The notes under the pieces were generated by a model. It saw only the letters and a list, made by a program, of their open reading frames with translations. It was not told where the DNA came from and did no database searches. The position numbers were made by a program, and so were the translations under genes. A stretch of 6,129 bases of DNA. Source: CAYHEQ01 sp964355795 (lineage in GTDB: Bacteria > Patescibacteriota > JACPGU01). Below, piece by piece: positions 4,618-6,129 of the stretch (positions within the stretch are counted from its first letter, which is position 1; every line of letters begins with the position of its first letter). Where the stretch lies: positions 1 to 6,129 of the forward strand of contig CAYHEQ010000045.1 of assembly GCA_964355795.1 (NCBI GenBank), written 5' to 3'.

Positions 4618-4640
4618 ACTTAGTGGCTAAGCCACTAAGT
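4618..4640 (-). repeat. REP-like palindrome downstream of the transposase
   Basis: A perfect 10-bp stem (4618-4627 with 4631-4640) encloses loop TAA, so by its loop it is inverted relative to the internal copy. It starts six bases after the transposase stop and ends 14 bases before trxB. No T-run follows, so a terminator role is not supported. Confidence 0.88.
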
Positions 4641-4654
4641 GAAATTGCATAATT

Positions 4655-5617
4655 ATGAATACTTATGATCTAATTATTATTGGCGCGGGGCCGGCGGGGA
4701 TGACCGCTGGACTTTATGCCGCGCGTCGGGCGATGAAAGTCGTTATTTTGACCATGGACATCGGTGGACAAGTGGCAACCACGCCAGATGTGGAAAATTA
4801 TCCGGGCATTGGTTTTGTCAAAGGTATGGACTTGGCGCAGGCGATGTATGAGCAGACTTTGAAGGCCGGCTGTGAAATAAAGATCAACACGCAAGTAGGC
4901 GATATAGAAAAAAGAGGCGAGGAGTATGTAGTCAAAGCTGGCGGCGAAGAATATAGCGCGCCAAATGTCATCCTGTCTTTCGGCAAAACTCCGAGAAAAT
5001 TGGGCGTAGAGGGCGATGAGGAATATCGTGGCAAGGGGGTCACTTATTGCGCTACTTGCGACGGCCCGCTTTACAAAAATAAAACGGTGGTGGTAGTCGG
5101 GGGCGGGAATTCGGCCATTGACGCGGCGTTGTATCTGGAAAAAATCGCCAAAAAAGTTTATCTAGTTCACCGGCGCGACCAATTGCGCGGGGAGGCGGTA
5201 ATGATTGACCGTCTTACCAAAAATTCTTCGGTAGAGATGATCTGGAATTCGGCGGTGGAGGAAGTCCTCGGCGATGGCGAAGTGGTGACGGAGGTAAAAA
5301 TTAAAAACATCAAAACCGAAGAACAAAAAAACATAGCCACAGACGGGGTTTTCGTGGAGATTGGTTTCGAAATCAAGGCGGATTTTGTCAAAAGTTTGGT
5401 AAAAACTGACGAGGCTGGACAGATTATTGTGGATGAATTTATGAGAACCTCCGACCCCAATATCTTTGCTGTCGGCGATCTGACGCCGGTGCCGTATAAG
5501 CAAATTATTATTTCTGGCGGACAAGGCGCGATCGCGGCGCTTACCGCCTATGATGACAACGCTCGTCGCGCCGGTCGCCCTACGGGAGGAACAGACTGGG
5601 GTTCGCTGAAAAAATAG
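4655..5617 (+). CDS. trxB: Thioredoxin reductase (NADPH)
   Basis: TrxB is a cytoplasmic FAD enzyme that passes electrons from NADPH to thioredoxin. The 320-residue length is normal. Visible parts in order are the FAD-binding GAGPAG (10-15), GGQ-ATTPDVENYPG (37-51), redox-active C132-A-T-C135 in YCATCDGPLY, the NADPH-binding GGGNSA (149-154), HRRDQLR (172-178) and the second FAD motif FAVGD (271-275). The HRR-x-x-x-R pattern supports NADPH preference rather than ferredoxin or NADH. A polar tail of about 15 residues (RRAGRPTGGTDWGSLKK) follows the usual end. The start is the ATG directly before the first strand; no Shine-Dalgarno precedes it, and the downstream REP-like hairpin ends 14 nt upstream. 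No clear promoter is seen in this short gap, so it may rely on readthrough. A bidirectional terminator follows. Confidence 0.95.
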   Translation: MNTYDLIIIGAGPAGMTAGLYAARRAMKVVILTMDIGGQVATTPDVENYPGIGFVKGMDLAQAMYEQTLKAGCEIKINTQVGDIEKRGEEYVVKAGGEEYSAPNVILSFGKTPRKLGVEGDEEYRGKGVTYCATCDGPLYKNKTVVVVGGGNSAIDAALYLEKIAKKVYLVHRRDQLRGEAVMIDRLTKNSSVEMIWNSAVEEVLGDGEVVTEVKIKNIKTEEQKNIATDGVFVEIGFEIKADFVKSLVKTDEAGQIIVDEFMRTSDPNIFAVGDLTPVPYKQIIISGGQGAIAALTAYDDNARRAGRPTGGTDWGSLKK

Positions 5618-5623
5618 TCACGC

Positions 5624-5664
5624 AAAAACAAAACCGCCACTCGTTTTACGAGGGCGGTTTTTTT
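5624..5664. terminator. Bidirectional intrinsic terminator between trxB and the convergent gene
   Basis: AAACCGCC (5631-5638) pairs with GGCGGTTT (5653-5660). After a bulged A at 5639 the stem continues for five pairs (5640-5644 with 5648-5652), closing on a three-T loop. Seven Ts (5658-5664) follow on the plus strand. An A-rich tract (5624-5633) gives a T-run on the minus strand, so it can serve both convergent genes. The stop codon of the minus-strand gene lies in the loop region. Confidence 0.88.
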
Positions 5665-6113
5665 GATATTCGGATGGGGCGAGAGATGCCTTTTTTCCCC
5701 TTTTTAGGGATTTTCGGCGGTCTGGGAACCAACGCAATAACACTATCCAAGAATTCATCAGTAACAAGATAGTAGCGATTGCGCATGGCCTCCAAAAGTT
5801 TCAAAATAAAAGCGCTTTTGTGGAGTTGGCCGTCGTTTTTTTGGAGGTTGGCAGTATAGCCCAGAATGAATGGTCGGAGAGCGGAGTCTTCCGGTATCCG
5901 GCCGTAAAGTTTGGCCAAAACGATGACTTTGTCTTCTGCTCTCCGCGCCTTAAATTGTCTGAAAACTTCGGGAAGATTTAGCTTCCGTAAATCATTGGGG
6001 TCGGTGCGAGCAATGTTGTCCAACACTCTCTCCAGATGATCTGCCAGCATTGCCAGAGTAGGCTTTGTTTTTCTTGGTATGCTAAATTCCACCCTGAAAA
6101 AGGACACTCTCAT
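5646..6113 (-). CDS. Hypothetical protein with basic C-terminal tail
   Basis: I do not recognise this 155-residue protein. It opens with a short hydrophobic stretch MRVSFFRVEF, too weak and too charged for a signal peptide. A largely helical, soluble-looking body follows (about 18-128), with amphipathic runs such as LADHLERVLDNIAR (23-36) and SAFILKLLEAMRNRYYLVTDEFLDSV (100-125). The tail (131-155) is rich in Lys, Arg, Pro and Ser (RPPKIPKKGKK), suggesting contact with nucleic acid or another acidic partner; that is inference only. No cysteine or transmembrane segment is visible. It converges on trxB and its TAA (5648-5646) sits in the shared terminator hairpin. Length, lack of internal stops and a promoter-like box before the ATG support a real gene. 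Confidence 0.65.
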   Translation of the reverse strand: MRVSFFRVEFSIPRKTKPTLAMLADHLERVLDNIARTDPNDLRKLNLPEVFRQFKARRAEDKVIVLAKLYGRIPEDSALRPFILGYTANLQKNDGQLHKSAFILKLLEAMRNRYYLVTDEFLDSVIALVPRPPKIPKKGKKGISRPIRISKKPPS

Positions 6114-6118
6114 TAGTA

Positions 6119-6124
6119 ATAATA
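6119..6124 (-). promoter_or_regulatory. Possible -10 box for the convergent hypothetical gene
   Basis: On the minus strand TATTAT ends five bases before the ATG at 6113, close to the six-base spacing seen for the ferredoxin gene and hicB. The -35 region lies beyond the window edge, so this is only a weak call. Confidence 0.35.
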
Positions 6125-6129
6125 CCTGC

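Larger units (their letters stand above)
3892..4640 (+). mobile_element. REP / REP-associated transposase (RAYT-like) unit
   Basis: A Y1 (HUH) transposase gene is bracketed by copies of one short palindrome: an inverted pair upstream (3892-3943) and a single copy downstream (4618-4640), plus a copy inside the gene (4144-4164). This matches the layout of RAYT genes and their repeats in other bacteria. The left edge coincides with the break in hicA, and the right edge lies 14 nt before trxB. No target duplication is expected for this transposase class. Exact ends are inferred from the repeats. Confidence 0.65.

Noticed and set aside
3892..4640. CRISPR array
   Set aside because: The repeats are few, palindromic and placed around and inside one gene, without regular spacers.
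4618..4650. REP-like hairpins or junction hairpins as intrinsic terminators
   Set aside because: None is followed by a T-run on either strand; only the hairpin at 5631-5660 has one.
4648..4653. CATAAT as a -10 box for trxB
   Set aside because: It ends one base before the ATG, so transcription would start inside the coding sequence, and no -35 box is present.
5048..5061. TrxB as a ferredoxin-linked thioredoxin reductase paired with the upstream ferredoxin
   Set aside because: The HRR-x-x-x-R and GGGNSA motifs indicate NADPH binding, and the two genes are over 4 kb apart.

Overview
The window looks like a chromosomal piece from a small-genome bacterium of the candidate phyla radiation (Patescibacteria, probably Parcubacteria-like). 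This rests on a transketolase split into two separate genes, compact diverged enzymes, mostly absent Shine-Dalgarno sites, short-period A/C-rich repeats at gene junctions, and a Y1 (HUH) transposase of a type common in these genomes. It is an inference from gene style, not a phylogenetic result. UGA appears to act as a normal stop.

Layout: (1) 2-124 holds the C-terminal end of a lytic transglycosylase. (2) 139-3581 is a same-strand cluster: a single-cluster ferredoxin, rpiB, a ribulose-phosphate 3-epimerase, and the N- and C-terminal halves of transketolase. Together these give the isomerase, epimerase and transketolase steps of the non-oxidative pentose phosphate pathway; transaldolase is not in the window. 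A promoter with TATAAT six bases before the ferredoxin ATG probably starts the run. Junctions inside the cluster carry 7-9 nt period repeats, and each transketolase half is preceded by a related hairpin with the same loop length. (3) 3597-4640 is an accessory patch: an intact hicB antitoxin gene, a hicA toxin gene cut off inside a palindromic REP-like repeat, and a REP-associated tyrosine transposase flanked by copies of that repeat, with one more copy in frame inside its coding sequence. (4) 4655-5617 is thioredoxin reductase, ending at a hairpin terminator. (5) A convergent gene of unknown function (6113-5646, minus strand) ends inside the same hairpin.

How the parts relate: RpiB and Rpe interconvert pentose phosphates and feed the split transketolase, which exchanges two-carbon units with glycolytic intermediates. 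Thioredoxin reductase is a separate redox gene. The REP/transposase unit seems to have landed between tktC and trxB, destroying a toxin-antitoxin pair.

The most interesting signals are the REP copy inside the transposase gene, the truncated hicA, the two covarying hairpins before the transketolase halves, the short-period repeats at the junctions, and two identically spaced promoters that imply leaderless mRNAs. No stretch over 300 bases lacks a gene; the longest gap is 1550-1704.
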